From a virus: a stretch of 64,000 nucleotides of DNA. Positions 28,971 to 35,979 of the stretch are shown piece by piece; within the stretch, counting starts at the first letter, position 1; each line of letters opens with the position of its first letter. Where the stretch lies: positions 186,001 to 250,000 of the IMG/VR virus record IMGVR_UViG_3300044680_000280; one strand, given 5' to 3'. Both the position numbers and the translations under genes were made by a program. Below the pieces are notes generated by a model that was not told where the DNA came from, did no database searches, and saw only the letters and a program-made list of their open reading frames with translations.

Positions 28971-29861
28971 CTACACCACTTCGATGTGTTTGACCTTTAC
29001 GTCCGAGGGCTTGAACACGGCAACTTCCGGAACCCCATCAACCAAATCCGAACCATAATACACGACGCAGTCGTACCCCTTGGAACGGGCTCCCTTCGCC
29101 TGGGCCTTGCTGGACGTGACCAAAGTGTTGTGGACCAACACGGAAACGGTATAGACCTTCGGACGATAGGACTTTGAGTCCAATCCAACCTCATCCAGAT
29201 AGTTGTACAAGTAGTCGGGAGCCCCCGTGCTCGTACTAAACAAAGAGAGGCTGGCATCGTCCATACCCAGAGGGGTTATTTTGCTCCCTATGATGTAGCC
29301 AGCAATGTCGTTCAAGGTGTTCGGGTCGACCTTGAGCCAATTCTGGAATCCAACAGAGTCAAATGTACCCTGACCGGGAGGAGGATTGTCGTTGATGAAT
29401 CCAACCTCTTTGGGATAGTTGTTCCAAGCGTCTGTCCCCTCATCGACTAAACGCTGTAAGAACTCGCCGGCACGTGGATTCTTTTTCTTCATATCGGCAA
29501 GGATCATCTCCTTCTCAAAGCCGATGTTACGATTGGCCTCAGCATACTTCACCGCCACACGCTTCGACGGAGTCAGGAAGATACCGTCCCCGTAAAAACG
29601 GTCGACGAGCTCCTTCCGTGACTTGTCAATTTTGAATGTGTGGAAAAGGCGGGTGGTTCCGTGATACAGCGTGACGGAACGATGCTCGAGCAACCCCTGG
29701 AGATTGTACTCCGCCAGGTTGAGCGTTTTCCTCGCAAAACGATAGGCGATCCGCTCTTGAGCGGCGTACCGATGAGCTACTCGCTGGGCGATGGTCGTCA
29801 CCCCCAAGCAGGTTGAAAAGACCTTTAGCCGAGACGTGAGCCGTCTGGAACCCCTGGGCAC
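28971..29861 (-). CDS. ADP-ribosyltransferase-like protein
   Basis: 296 residues (a GTG near 29798 is an alternative start, which would avoid the 37-nt overlap with the upstream gene). The ART fold is suggested by 'VTLYHGTTRLFHTFKI' (NAD-binding His of the H-Y-E type), 'YGDGIFLTPSKRVAVKYA' (second strand with Tyr/Ser) and a late 'PEVAVFKPSDVKV' strand. Phage ARTs such as T4 Alt/ModA modify host polymerase and translation factors. Residues are similar to diphtheria-type exported ART families; the third catalytic residue is not obvious, so activity is unproven. Confidence 0.55.
   Translation of the reverse strand: MPRGSRRLTSRLKVFSTCLGVTTIAQRVAHRYAAQERIAYRFARKTLNLAEYNLQGLLEHRSVTLYHGTTRLFHTFKIDKSRKELVDRFYGDGIFLTPSKRVAVKYAEANRNIGFEKEMILADMKKKNPRAGEFLQRLVDEGTDAWNNYPKEVGFINDNPPPGQGTFDSVGFQNWLKVDPNTLNDIAGYIIGSKITPLGMDDASLSLFSTSTGAPDYLYNYLDEVGLDSKSYRPKVYTVSVLVHNTLVTSSKAQAKGARSKGYDCVVYYGSDLVDGVPEVAVFKPSDVKVKHIEVV
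28972..28977 (-). promoter_or_regulatory. GGTGTA promoter-like element
   Basis: Minus-strand GTGGTGTAGAAG, 11 nt before the start at 28961. It overlaps the last codons of the ART-like gene. Confidence 0.4.
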
Positions 29862-30379
29862 GAAGCGAGGATGACTCGACCGTCCTCCGACTGGGCCGCG
29901 ACAAGCATCCCGTGGGATACTTGACCCATCATCTTACGAGGCGGTAGATTACAAACGGCGATGACCGACATGCCGACAATGTTTTCGACCGTGTAACTCT
30001 TGGCAATACCAGCCAAGATGGTGCGCGACCCCTCCGAGCCGAACGAAACCATGAGCTTTAGGAGCTTGTCACTCTTAGGTAACTCATACGCGCCCGTAAC
30101 CGTCCCCGTACGAAGCTCGACCCGCTGAAAAGTAGCAAAGTCGACGAACCCGTCTTTTAGGTCGGGCTGCTCGTTTTCTTCTTCCTTGTTCTCGTGCACT
30201 GCCCGAAGTCCGCCCGCGAAGCCGTTCACCTGGTCGCAGAACTCCTGTTTTTGCTCCGGAGTTGCACTTGCGAGGAACGCTCGAAAAGCGTCCGCAACGG
30301 GCGTCTTACTGCAAGTGGGAGCCTCCTCGGTGGAAGGAACGGCGCCTGCATTTTGATTGGTTGTGGAGCCCATGTTCAC
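29825..30379 (-). CDS. Stand-alone tRNA-binding OB-fold protein (MetRS-C/Trbp111 type)
   Basis: 184 residues. After an 75-residue helical N-terminus the C-terminal 100 residues match the tRNA-binding domain of MetRS C-termini, Trbp111 and CsaA: 'VELRTGTVTGAYELPKSDKL', 'LAGIAKSYTVENIVGMSVIA', 'NLPPRKMMGQVSHGMLVAA'. Such domains bind tRNA elbows without specificity for sequence. In a phage with about 45 tRNAs this is a likely tRNA chaperone or stabiliser. It overlaps the exonuclease gene by 4 nt. Confidence 0.88.
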   Translation of the reverse strand: MNMGSTTNQNAGAVPSTEEAPTCSKTPVADAFRAFLASATPEQKQEFCDQVNGFAGGLRAVHENKEEENEQPDLKDGFVDFATFQRVELRTGTVTGAYELPKSDKLLKLMVSFGSEGSRTILAGIAKSYTVENIVGMSVIAVCNLPPRKMMGQVSHGMLVAAQSEDGRVILASCPGVPDGSRLG

Positions 30380-30990
30380 ACCTCTACGTTTTGAGTGAGC
30401 ATGTTCATGAACATGCGTCCTTGGATGATGGCGTCTTCAACAGCAACGTGGGTCAAATTGGTGCCGATGTCCTTGAGCCATACGGCCGGATACTTTTTTC
30501 GAGCGGCTCCCATGTAAGTCGTTCGAAGCTTGCCCATCCCATACGAGCGAATATCGATTCCGCCTCCGTATCCAAATGGGTCCTCTCCGAGGAGGGTCAT
30601 AAAGTAGTAGTGAGTAAATGCAAAATCGAATGCCACGGGGTACCCAACGAAAATCGGCTCAGTGTCCTCCCCTGGCAACATGTAGTCCACACCCACGTTC
30701 TCGACCCAGTTCCCAAAATCCCGCATGACCCTAAGAGGATCTTCCGGGTTCGTACGGGCTGCCGACCAAGCTTCAGGATTCCTGTCCCAAAAATCGAGCT
30801 TAGTCGCGGGGTCCATCGATGCCCCAGGAAGCTCGCAGAGATTTCTCGAGAATGTGTCGATCATGTTTCCGTTGCCGACACCATCGAGGAGAAAGGCGGC
30901 CGCCCCGAGACTGAGCATCGAGTTCCGACCAGGCAGGGGGCCATCGGTCTCCAAATCTACACTTACGTACACCTCTCGAATCCGGTTCAT
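30376..30990 (-). CDS. DnaQ-like 3'-5' exonuclease (DEDD)
   Basis: 204 residues from the ATG at 30990 (ATGA overlap with the lipoprotein stop). Motif ExoI is 'VSVDLETDGPLPG' (D-x-E), ExoII is around 'VGYPVAFDFAFTHY' and ExoIII 'LTHVAVEDAIIQG' (H...D). It could proofread or process RNA ends such as tRNA 3' tails. Placed directly before the tRNA-binding protein, which hints at RNA work, although replication proofreading is equally possible. Confidence 0.82.
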   Translation of the reverse strand: MNRIREVYVSVDLETDGPLPGRNSMLSLGAAAFLLDGVGNGNMIDTFSRNLCELPGASMDPATKLDFWDRNPEAWSAARTNPEDPLRVMRDFGNWVENVGVDYMLPGEDTEPIFVGYPVAFDFAFTHYYFMTLLGEDPFGYGGGIDIRSYGMGKLRTTYMGAARKKYPAVWLKDIGTNLTHVAVEDAIIQGRMFMNMLTQNVEV

Positions 30991-31340
30991 TGGGCCACGA
31001 AGGTACAGAAATTGGTGACAATGTTGCAAGTCGCCCCCTCGGCGTGGCACTTGCACGTCAAGTTCGCAGCCGCTTGATCGAGGTTTGGATCCCCGCACCA
31101 CCCGGGATTCGATGTCGCTGGCACGCAAAGATGCAGGTCGGGGTTCGCCCAACTGCAAACGTACGTCCCACAGGCGGTGCCGTTGTTCGCGCAGTCAACG
31201 TCGTTCGTGCACCCGAAGTAGTTGTGGTCAAAAAAGGAGGCGTCCGTCGGCCCGCCGGCATCGGGGAGCTCGGGAACGGAGCCAGCACATCCCACCAGAA
31301 GGGCACCGAACAAGGCGCAGAAGAGGGTCGTTACTTTCAT
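30987..31340 (-). CDS. Cys-rich lipoprotein
   Basis: 117 residues with a lipoprotein signal peptide: basic start, hydrophobic core and lipobox 'LLVGC' at residue 18. The mature part carries about 12 Cys in patterns such as 'CTNDVDCANNGTACGTYVC', suggesting a disulfide-knotted surface domain. A GGTGTAG element lies 11 nt before the ATG. Export to the envelope is implied; possible roles are superinfection exclusion or lysis. A second such protein is at 39171-39623. Confidence 0.75.
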   Translation of the reverse strand: MKVTTLFCALFGALLVGCAGSVPELPDAGGPTDASFFDHNYFGCTNDVDCANNGTACGTYVCSWANPDLHLCVPATSNPGWCGDPNLDQAAANLTCKCHAEGATCNIVTNFCTFVAQ

Positions 31341-31351
31341 GCCCTAGCACT

Positions 31352-31357
31352 ACACCA
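31352..31357 (-). promoter_or_regulatory. GGTGTA promoter-like element before lipoprotein gene
   Basis: Minus-strand GTGGTGTAGTGC 11 nt upstream of the ATG. Confidence 0.45.
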
Positions 31358-31474
31358 CCTAAAAGCGCGACAACCCGTGAAAAAATGCTTTTTTCACAAG
31401 CTGTGGAAAACGTTGGGAGAAAATGGCTCTTGACGAAAACCCCCATCTAGGAAAGAGTCGGACAAGGAGGTGTT

Positions 31475-31738
31475 ATGGCAACAAAGACCCGATACAGACT
31501 CATTCCACAGCGGAGCCGCCCTGGGCCCCTGACGGGGAAGGACATAGCGGCTCTTAGCAGAACAACGGACTACCTGGTCGTCGCGTTGACTTTGGCCAAA
31601 CAAGCAGCCGAGTTGATTCGGTGGGATGTACTCGTCCATGACCGAAACCTGAACATGACAACCCACATCGTGAACCCGCAGGGAAACGTTGAAACCCTTC
31701 ACACTGGCACGATTTACACGACCGCCTTAGCGAAGTAG
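31475..31738 (+). CDS. Hypothetical 87-aa protein
   Basis: Plus-strand frame with a perfect AAGGAGGT ribosome site 6 nt before the ATG. The first 25 residues are basic ('RYRLIPQRSRPGPLTGKD'), then a helix and two strands. No motif recognised. A 13-bp hairpin follows its stop within 5 nt, which likely ends its transcript. Confidence 0.65.
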   Translation: MATKTRYRLIPQRSRPGPLTGKDIAALSRTTDYLVVALTLAKQAAELIRWDVLVHDRNLNMTTHIVNPQGNVETLHTGTIYTTALAK

Positions 31739-31742
31739 TAAG

Positions 31743-31774
31743 GACGGGGACCCTGGTTGGGCAGGGTCCCCGTC
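31743..31774. terminator. 13-bp GC-rich hairpin
   Basis: Perfect inverted repeat GACGGGGACCCTG with loop GTTGGG, 4 nt after the plus-strand gene stop and 10 nt from the tRNA-Ser(GCT) 3' end. It lacks a strong U-run, so may act on either strand as a weak terminator or 3' stabiliser. Confidence 0.5.
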
Positions 31775-31783
31775 GTCACGTAG

Positions 31784-31869
31784 AGGAAGCAGGTGTACTC
31801 GAAACACAGCGCCTTGCGGCGCCGCACTCCTTAGCAGGGAGGCCCGCAACCCTGTGCGGTTCTACTTCC
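31784..31869 (-). tRNA. tRNA-Ser(GCT)
   Basis: Class II tRNA: acceptor GGAAGTA/TGCTTCC, anticodon loop CTGCTAA (GCT), long variable arm GCGCC-GCAA-GGCGC, T-loop TTCGAGT. The discriminator reads T where Ser tRNAs usually have G. No CCA encoded. Confidence 0.88.
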
Positions 31870-31871
31870 AT

Positions 31872-32072
31872 TTATTTATCATACGTCGAGATGGTGCCGT
31901 CAGGGAGCACGTCCACCAGGAGGATCTTGCGAGCGCTAGAGTCGTGGTCAATTCCTCGACGAATGGGTGGAGCGCGGGTCCGCCCGGCTTCGATCTCGTC
32001 CTTGTGGAACTGACAGACGCAGTACCCCTCTAGCTTTTCGTTGTCACAGAATAATTTTTGACATTTCATCAT
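31872..32072 (-). CDS. Small Cys/His protein
   Basis: 66 residues from the ATG at 32072 (a second ATG follows at once); AAGGA lies just upstream. 'CQKLFCDNEKLEGYCVCQFH' forms a likely zinc finger in the first third, followed by a basic stretch. The start lies between tRNA-Ser(CGA) and tRNA-Ser(GCT). Function unknown. Confidence 0.65.
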   Translation of the reverse strand: MMKCQKLFCDNEKLEGYCVCQFHKDEIEAGRTRAPPIRRGIDHDSSARKILLVDVLPDGTISTYDK

Positions 32073-32093
32073 GAAATCCTTCTGTAAGTGTAG

Positions 32094-32177
32094 CGGAAGA
32101 TAGAGTACTCGAAACTCAGACCCTGGGGTCCCATCCGCTTTCGAAACGGCGCTCATTCCCTGATGAGTTTATCTTCC
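32094..32177 (-). tRNA. tRNA-Ser(CGA)
   Basis: Class II: acceptor GGAAGAT/ATCTTCC, discriminator G, anticodon loop TTCGAAA (CGA), variable arm GACCC-CAG-GGTC, T-loop TTCGAGT. No CCA encoded; one base from tRNA-Ser(TGA). Confidence 0.88.
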
Positions 32178-32268
<91 letters not shown>

Positions 32269-32294
32269 AAGGACGGGTCGCCCCGTCCGTCCAA

Positions 32295-33932
32295 TCACCA
32301 GCTCTTGCGAGACTGCTTCTTGGACTTTTCTTTTTTACAGACGTGTTTCGCTTCGTGTGTTGGGGACGGGTCAGGTTCAGAGTGGGCCGATGGGTCTACA
32401 CCGAAGAAATCGAACGAACTAACCGGGGTAAGCGGAGGCATCCCGATGGTCAAAGTTCCGACACCGGGATCGGGTATGAATGATTGCACCATATGCAGCG
32501 GAGGAGACGGGTGCACCATCATTTCCACGAATGTTTCTTGAATGGCTGGTTGAACGATCGCTGGTTGAACAGTAACTCCAGCGAACGCGTTGGACGTGTT
32601 CGTCGTGGTCGTTGTGTTCATTTGGACCCCGAGGTTCGCGAGGTCGCTATCCGCACCGCCCGCGTAGCAGGAAACCCCAAGACCGCGCGAAGCCCCGTTC
32701 TGGAAGCTCCGTAGGTAACTGGCGTTCTGAACGTACTTGTCCGCACTGTCGACGCTAGAACCGAGCTTCCTGGAGACCGCCGCAAGGCTCAGAAGACCCC
32801 GCGAGCCGAAATCAGCGGCTTTGGCCGCCATGATGTCAGCGGCCGCCTGATAGGAGCCCTTCTTGGCGGCTTCCTCAGCTTCAATTTGAGCTCGAACAAG
32901 TTGAGCCAATCCAACGATGGCGTCGAGACTGGGATCCGGTTTCGACTCGAGGTCCTCCTTGCGAACGAACTGAGCCTTAACCTTGGTCTCTTCCGTGTGA
33001 TCGTGCTTCTTACCTTGAGCGTCGAATGTTTGGTACGTTGCATGCAAGTCGAAGACATTCACGGCACGAGGACCGTGGGTCTTCTGCTTGGCGAGTCGAA
33101 CCGCAACGACAATGTGACGAGCCTCCTCAGCAAGAAGGTCAGGGATCTGGATGTGAACCTCCCCCGTGCTGTCGTTGTCGTCCACGTCAACGTCAGAAAC
33201 GACCGAATTAATGACGTGTCCGCTTGTGGGCTTCAAGTAGAGGTCAATGTTTGTCGCGTAGGTCGAGATGAGTCCGCCGAGTTCCGTACCGAACGCCTTG
33301 AGAGCTTTGTCCGGGTTTTCGACATGGGCGTAATTACCCTTCCCCTCCCGAGCAAACTCCGTAAGAAGATTAGAGTCGAATTCCCCCTGTGTGTTGGAGC
33401 CATACCCGAAGGCACTGCACGTGACGTGCTCACGGTTCGACGTGAGTAGATTAATGATGTCCTTACTGGTCTTCGCGGGACCGACGTTGGCCGCGCCGTC
33501 CGTCAACATGATGACACGGTGAATGTAGTCTCCGCCGATATCGAGCGCCTTGAGTAGCTCGAGACTCATGAGTAGGCCGCCCGAAAAATTCGTCATGCCG
33601 TCCGCCTTGAGTCCGGCAACAACCTTTCTGAGGGCATCCTTGTCTCTGACCCGAGCGGGGGCGAACGCCGTGCTCGCCTTGGAACCAAAAGTCACGATTC
33701 CAAGAATGTCGTCGTGCTTCAGATGCTCGATGATCTTGAGGGCACTCTGCTTGACGTACTCGAGTTTCTCACCCGCCATAGAGCTACTGACGTCAACACA
33801 AAGAACCATCGCCAGCTTTGGGCGAGTCTGTTCAACGTCAACCGGGGGAGCCGTCAGACTGACGACAAGGTGGGTTGTGTTTTCATCATCGAAATGGAAT
33901 TTGTTGGTGACAAGACGTGCTTCGAGTTTCAT
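32295..33932 (-). CDS. vWA-domain protein with long C-terminal extension
   Basis: 545 residues. A vWA domain at about 40-220 has the full MIDAS: 'LCVDVSSSMAGEK' (DxSxS), 'DGMTNFSGGL' (Thr) and 'MLTDGAANVG' (Asp). A beta-sandwich region follows, as in YfbK/inter-alpha-trypsin-inhibitor-like vWA proteins, then a helical part and a Pro-rich, Lys-rich tail. vWA domains bind partners through metal. It has its own promoter-like GGTGTA upstream and ends 27 nt before the tRNA-Ser(TGA). The function in the phage is unknown; distinct from the vWA protein at 52969. Confidence 0.85.
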   Translation of the reverse strand: MKLEARLVTNKFHFDDENTTHLVVSLTAPPVDVEQTRPKLAMVLCVDVSSSMAGEKLEYVKQSALKIIEHLKHDDILGIVTFGSKASTAFAPARVRDKDALRKVVAGLKADGMTNFSGGLLMSLELLKALDIGGDYIHRVIMLTDGAANVGPAKTSKDIINLLTSNREHVTCSAFGYGSNTQGEFDSNLLTEFAREGKGNYAHVENPDKALKAFGTELGGLISTYATNIDLYLKPTSGHVINSVVSDVDVDDNDSTGEVHIQIPDLLAEEARHIVVAVRLAKQKTHGPRAVNVFDLHATYQTFDAQGKKHDHTEETKVKAQFVRKEDLESKPDPSLDAIVGLAQLVRAQIEAEEAAKKGSYQAAADIMAAKAADFGSRGLLSLAAVSRKLGSSVDSADKYVQNASYLRSFQNGASRGLGVSCYAGGADSDLANLGVQMNTTTTTNTSNAFAGVTVQPAIVQPAIQETFVEMMVHPSPPLHMVQSFIPDPGVGTLTIGMPPLTPVSSFDFFGVDPSAHSEPDPSPTHEAKHVCKKEKSKKQSRKSW

Positions 33933-34108
33933 GGGTTCTTCTCCGTAAACGTTGCGGTCGGTCTTGACGGGACGCGGAGCTGGACAGTGCTCCCAAATCT
34001 CGACAGGTTCCTAACAGTCGTCCTCGGCTTTCCCAAACCCCAAAGGGGCGCGGTCCACCGTACGGAAACCCAAACCAGCGAAGGCGCGGTCTCCAGTGCC
34101 ACTATGTA

Positions 34109-34114
34109 TACACC
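34109..34114 (-). promoter_or_regulatory. GGTGTA promoter-like element upstream of vWA gene
   Basis: Minus-strand CCGGTGTATACATAG, with TATACA following, between tRNA-Ser(GGA) and the vWA gene; implies a leader of about 170 nt. Confidence 0.45.
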
Positions 34115-34143
34115 GGAACACCAATCGGTGCAAAAAGATTTTG

Positions 34144-34226
34144 CGGAAGGCAGAATACTCGAAATTCAGTCCGTAAGGACCGCATCCGCTTCCAACGGAG
34201 CCCGCGCCCTACGCGGTTTACCTTCC
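34144..34226 (-). tRNA. tRNA-Ser(GGA)
   Basis: Class II: acceptor GGAAGGT/GCCTTCC, discriminator G, anticodon loop TTGGAAG (GGA), variable arm with GTCC-TTAC-GGAC, T-loop TTCGAGT. Confidence 0.87.
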
Positions 34227-34233
34227 AGAATCA

Positions 34234-34791
34234 CTAAGCAGGCAATCGAAGCAGGATTTCCTGAAGCATCGACATGATCGCGGGCACTTTGGACACGTGT
34301 TCCTTGAGCTCGCGAACGTCGTCACGTAAGAATTGGACGTCCTTACGCATGAGGTTCACGGTGACGGAAACCTTAGCGAGGTCTTCGTCAACTTCGTCGA
34401 CCTGACGGGAAGTTGCCTCAACCTTGGCAGCAACCGACTGAACCTGGTCATCGATACGATTGATGACCGGGTACAAGTGGTCATCCATGTTTCGACGCAT
34501 CTTGATGCCACCCTCAATCGCCGCCTCGGCGATCTTCGAGACAGCGGTCAGCCCGTCATGGATGAGGTCAAGCGTAACGGTGTCACGGGAGTAACCCTTC
34601 CAGGCTTGAAGTGGATCCTCTGCCAGCGGCGGGGTTGATTCCATCTCAAACCCCAAGGCCGCTTCCTCCGCCTCTTGGGCGTCGATACGAGCAGAGACCT
34701 CTTCGAGAGCCGTACGCTCCTCTGTAGGAGGTGCGATACGATGATGCCCACTGCCATTCGTACCGTTCTTCTTTGACACCATAAGCACCAT
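34234..34791 (-). CDS. Hypothetical coiled-coil protein
   Basis: 185 residues; the start may be the ATG at 34779. Two coiled-coil zones: an acidic one near 25-45 and a long heptad repeat from about 100 to 170 ('INRIDDQVQSVAAKVEATSR' onwards). No membrane part. Located between tRNA-Ser(GGA) and tRNA-Pro(GGG). Could be a structural or scaffold protein; no family recognised. Confidence 0.65.
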   Translation of the reverse strand: MVLMVSKKNGTNGSGHHRIAPPTEERTALEEVSARIDAQEAEEAALGFEMESTPPLAEDPLQAWKGYSRDTVTLDLIHDGLTAVSKIAEAAIEGGIKMRRNMDDHLYPVINRIDDQVQSVAAKVEATSRQVDEVDEDLAKVSVTVNLMRKDVQFLRDDVRELKEHVSKVPAIMSMLQEILLRLPA

Positions 34792-34814
34792 ATCTCACAT
34801 AAGGAGTATTGGTA

Positions 34815-34892
34815 TGGTCAGAGTGGCGGGATTCGAACCCACGACCTCGACGTCCCCAACGTCGCGCTCTAACCAGGCTGAGCTACACCCTG
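34815..34892 (-). tRNA. tRNA-Pro(GGG)
   Basis: Acceptor CAGGGTG/CACTCTG, anticodon loop TTGGGGA (GGG), T-loop TTCGAAT, discriminator A and encoded CCA. One G-U pair in the acceptor. Confidence 0.93.
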
Positions 34893-34908
34893 ATAACGTT
34901 TCACCTGC

Positions 34909-34952
34909 CTAAAATGGGCTACCTGACCGCAAAATCAAGTAGCCCATTTTAG
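34909..34952. terminator. Bidirectional terminator-like hairpin
   Basis: Perfect 14-bp stem CTAAAATGGGCTAC with GTAGCCCATTTTAG. The A/T-rich outer part gives a U-tract on either strand. It lies between the HNH gene and tRNA-Pro(GGG). Confidence 0.65.
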
Positions 34953-34960
34953 TGAGGTTT

Positions 34961-35509
34961 TCAGCCCGTTCCCGCGACATATCCCGCCGCCTCAAGGTAC
35001 GGAAGCATCCGGGGATGCGGATTCCGCAGATTGAAAATAGGGGACGTCATCGGCAACGTCTTCGGCTTGTACGGCTTCCTCAGAAGTTTCATTCCCGCCT
35101 GCTCGGGCGTTCGACGATCCTTCTTGGTATTGCACCTGTAGCAACTCGCAACAATATTTTCCCAGGTCGTTTGACCGCCCTGGTGCCTAGGCCGAACGTG
35201 ATCGTAGTTCAGTTGCCCCATCTCGAATTGCTTTCCGCAGTACTGACAACGAAATGCGTCTCGAGTGAAGACGTTGACTCGGCTGAACTTGATGCCCTTC
35301 TTGAAACCGTCGACATTTCGAATCAACCGAACAACCATGGGCATCCCGAAAGAAACACGCGGATTCGTCTCGGACCCCGCCGATGAGATGACCTCATCGT
35401 AAGTCTCGAGAAGATCGCACTTGCCCTGAACGTAGTCGAGAGCTGCTTCTTGCCAAGGGATTAGCCTATGTGGGCTCATCCATGGGGTTAAAATTAACGT
35501 ATGGTTCAT
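34961..35509 (-). CDS. HNH endonuclease
   Basis: 182 residues from the ATG at 35509, chosen because GGAGG lies 8 nt upstream. The HNH fold is explicit: 'RCQYCGKQF', 'LNYDHVRPRHQGG', 'WENIVASCYRCNTKK', giving the DH metal site inside two CxxC knuckles. Free-standing HNH enzymes of this type are common phage homing endonucleases. It sits between a terminator and Leu tRNAs. Confidence 0.9.
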   Translation of the reverse strand: MNHTLILTPWMSPHRLIPWQEAALDYVQGKCDLLETYDEVISSAGSETNPRVSFGMPMVVRLIRNVDGFKKGIKFSRVNVFTRDAFRCQYCGKQFEMGQLNYDHVRPRHQGGQTTWENIVASCYRCNTKKDRRTPEQAGMKLLRKPYKPKTLPMTSPIFNLRNPHPRMLPYLEAAGYVAGTG

Positions 35510-35611
35510 TTTTGAGCCTCCTTTCATGGGCTTAGCGTTTAGTATTCACTACGTGGATGGGTGATTCAATCCGTAATCGCACAACGGCACGATGCCATAA
35601 CGAGAACATAG

Positions 35612-35686
35612 TGCTCGAGGAGGGATTCGAACCCTCACTGTACCGGCTTTAAGGCGGCCGCCTCCTGCCAATTGGGCTACACGAGC
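35612..35686 (-). tRNA. tRNA with Leu anticodon TAA but short variable loop
   Basis: Acceptor GCTCGTG/CTCGAGC with a T-T mismatch at pair 6-67, discriminator A, anticodon loop CTTAAAG (TAA). The variable region is only about 5 nt, so it is class I. The acceptor resembles the phage class II Leu tRNAs (GCTCAGG, GCTCACG), which supports Leu identity. C31-C39 mismatch. Confidence 0.7.
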
Positions 35687-35690
35687 ATAG

Positions 35691-35764
35691 TGCTCACGGC
35701 GAGATTCGAACTCGCACTGAACGCTTTTTGAGGGCGTCGACTCCTGCCGTTGGTCTACGTGAGC
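35691..35764 (-). tRNA. tRNA with Leu anticodon CAA but short variable loop
   Basis: Acceptor GCTCACG/CGTGAGC, the same seven pairs as tRNA-Leu(TAG) at 40533, discriminator A, anticodon loop CTCAAAA (CAA). Class I variable loop and a C31-A39 mismatch. Probably a Leu tRNA that has lost its long arm. Confidence 0.72.
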
Positions 35765-35769
35765 GTTGT

Positions 35770-35979
35770 TCAAGAGTGATGATGCACGAAGCGGTGTCTT
35801 CGCATCAGGGCGACCCGTACTGCCGCCGCAGGGGAGAAGAACTTCCTCTTCTGCCACTTGGGTTCTGAAAACAGAGCCAAAGCAGCCGTGGCGACCGTGT
35901 TCTTCTGAGCGGTCGTCAAAGTCGGAGCTCTTTGATCGACAATGACCAAGAGTTCGGAGAGAGTCGGAGTGGTCATCAA
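35770..35979 (-). CDS. Hypothetical 69-aa protein downstream of tail fibre
   Basis: Basic small helical protein with a His-rich end. Its start overlaps the tail-fibre stop (ATGA), so it is translationally coupled and may be a fibre assembly helper. No family recognised. Confidence 0.6.
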   Translation of the reverse strand: MMTTPTLSELLVIVDQRAPTLTTAQKNTVATAALALFSEPKWQKRKFFSPAAAVRVALMRRHRFVHHHS

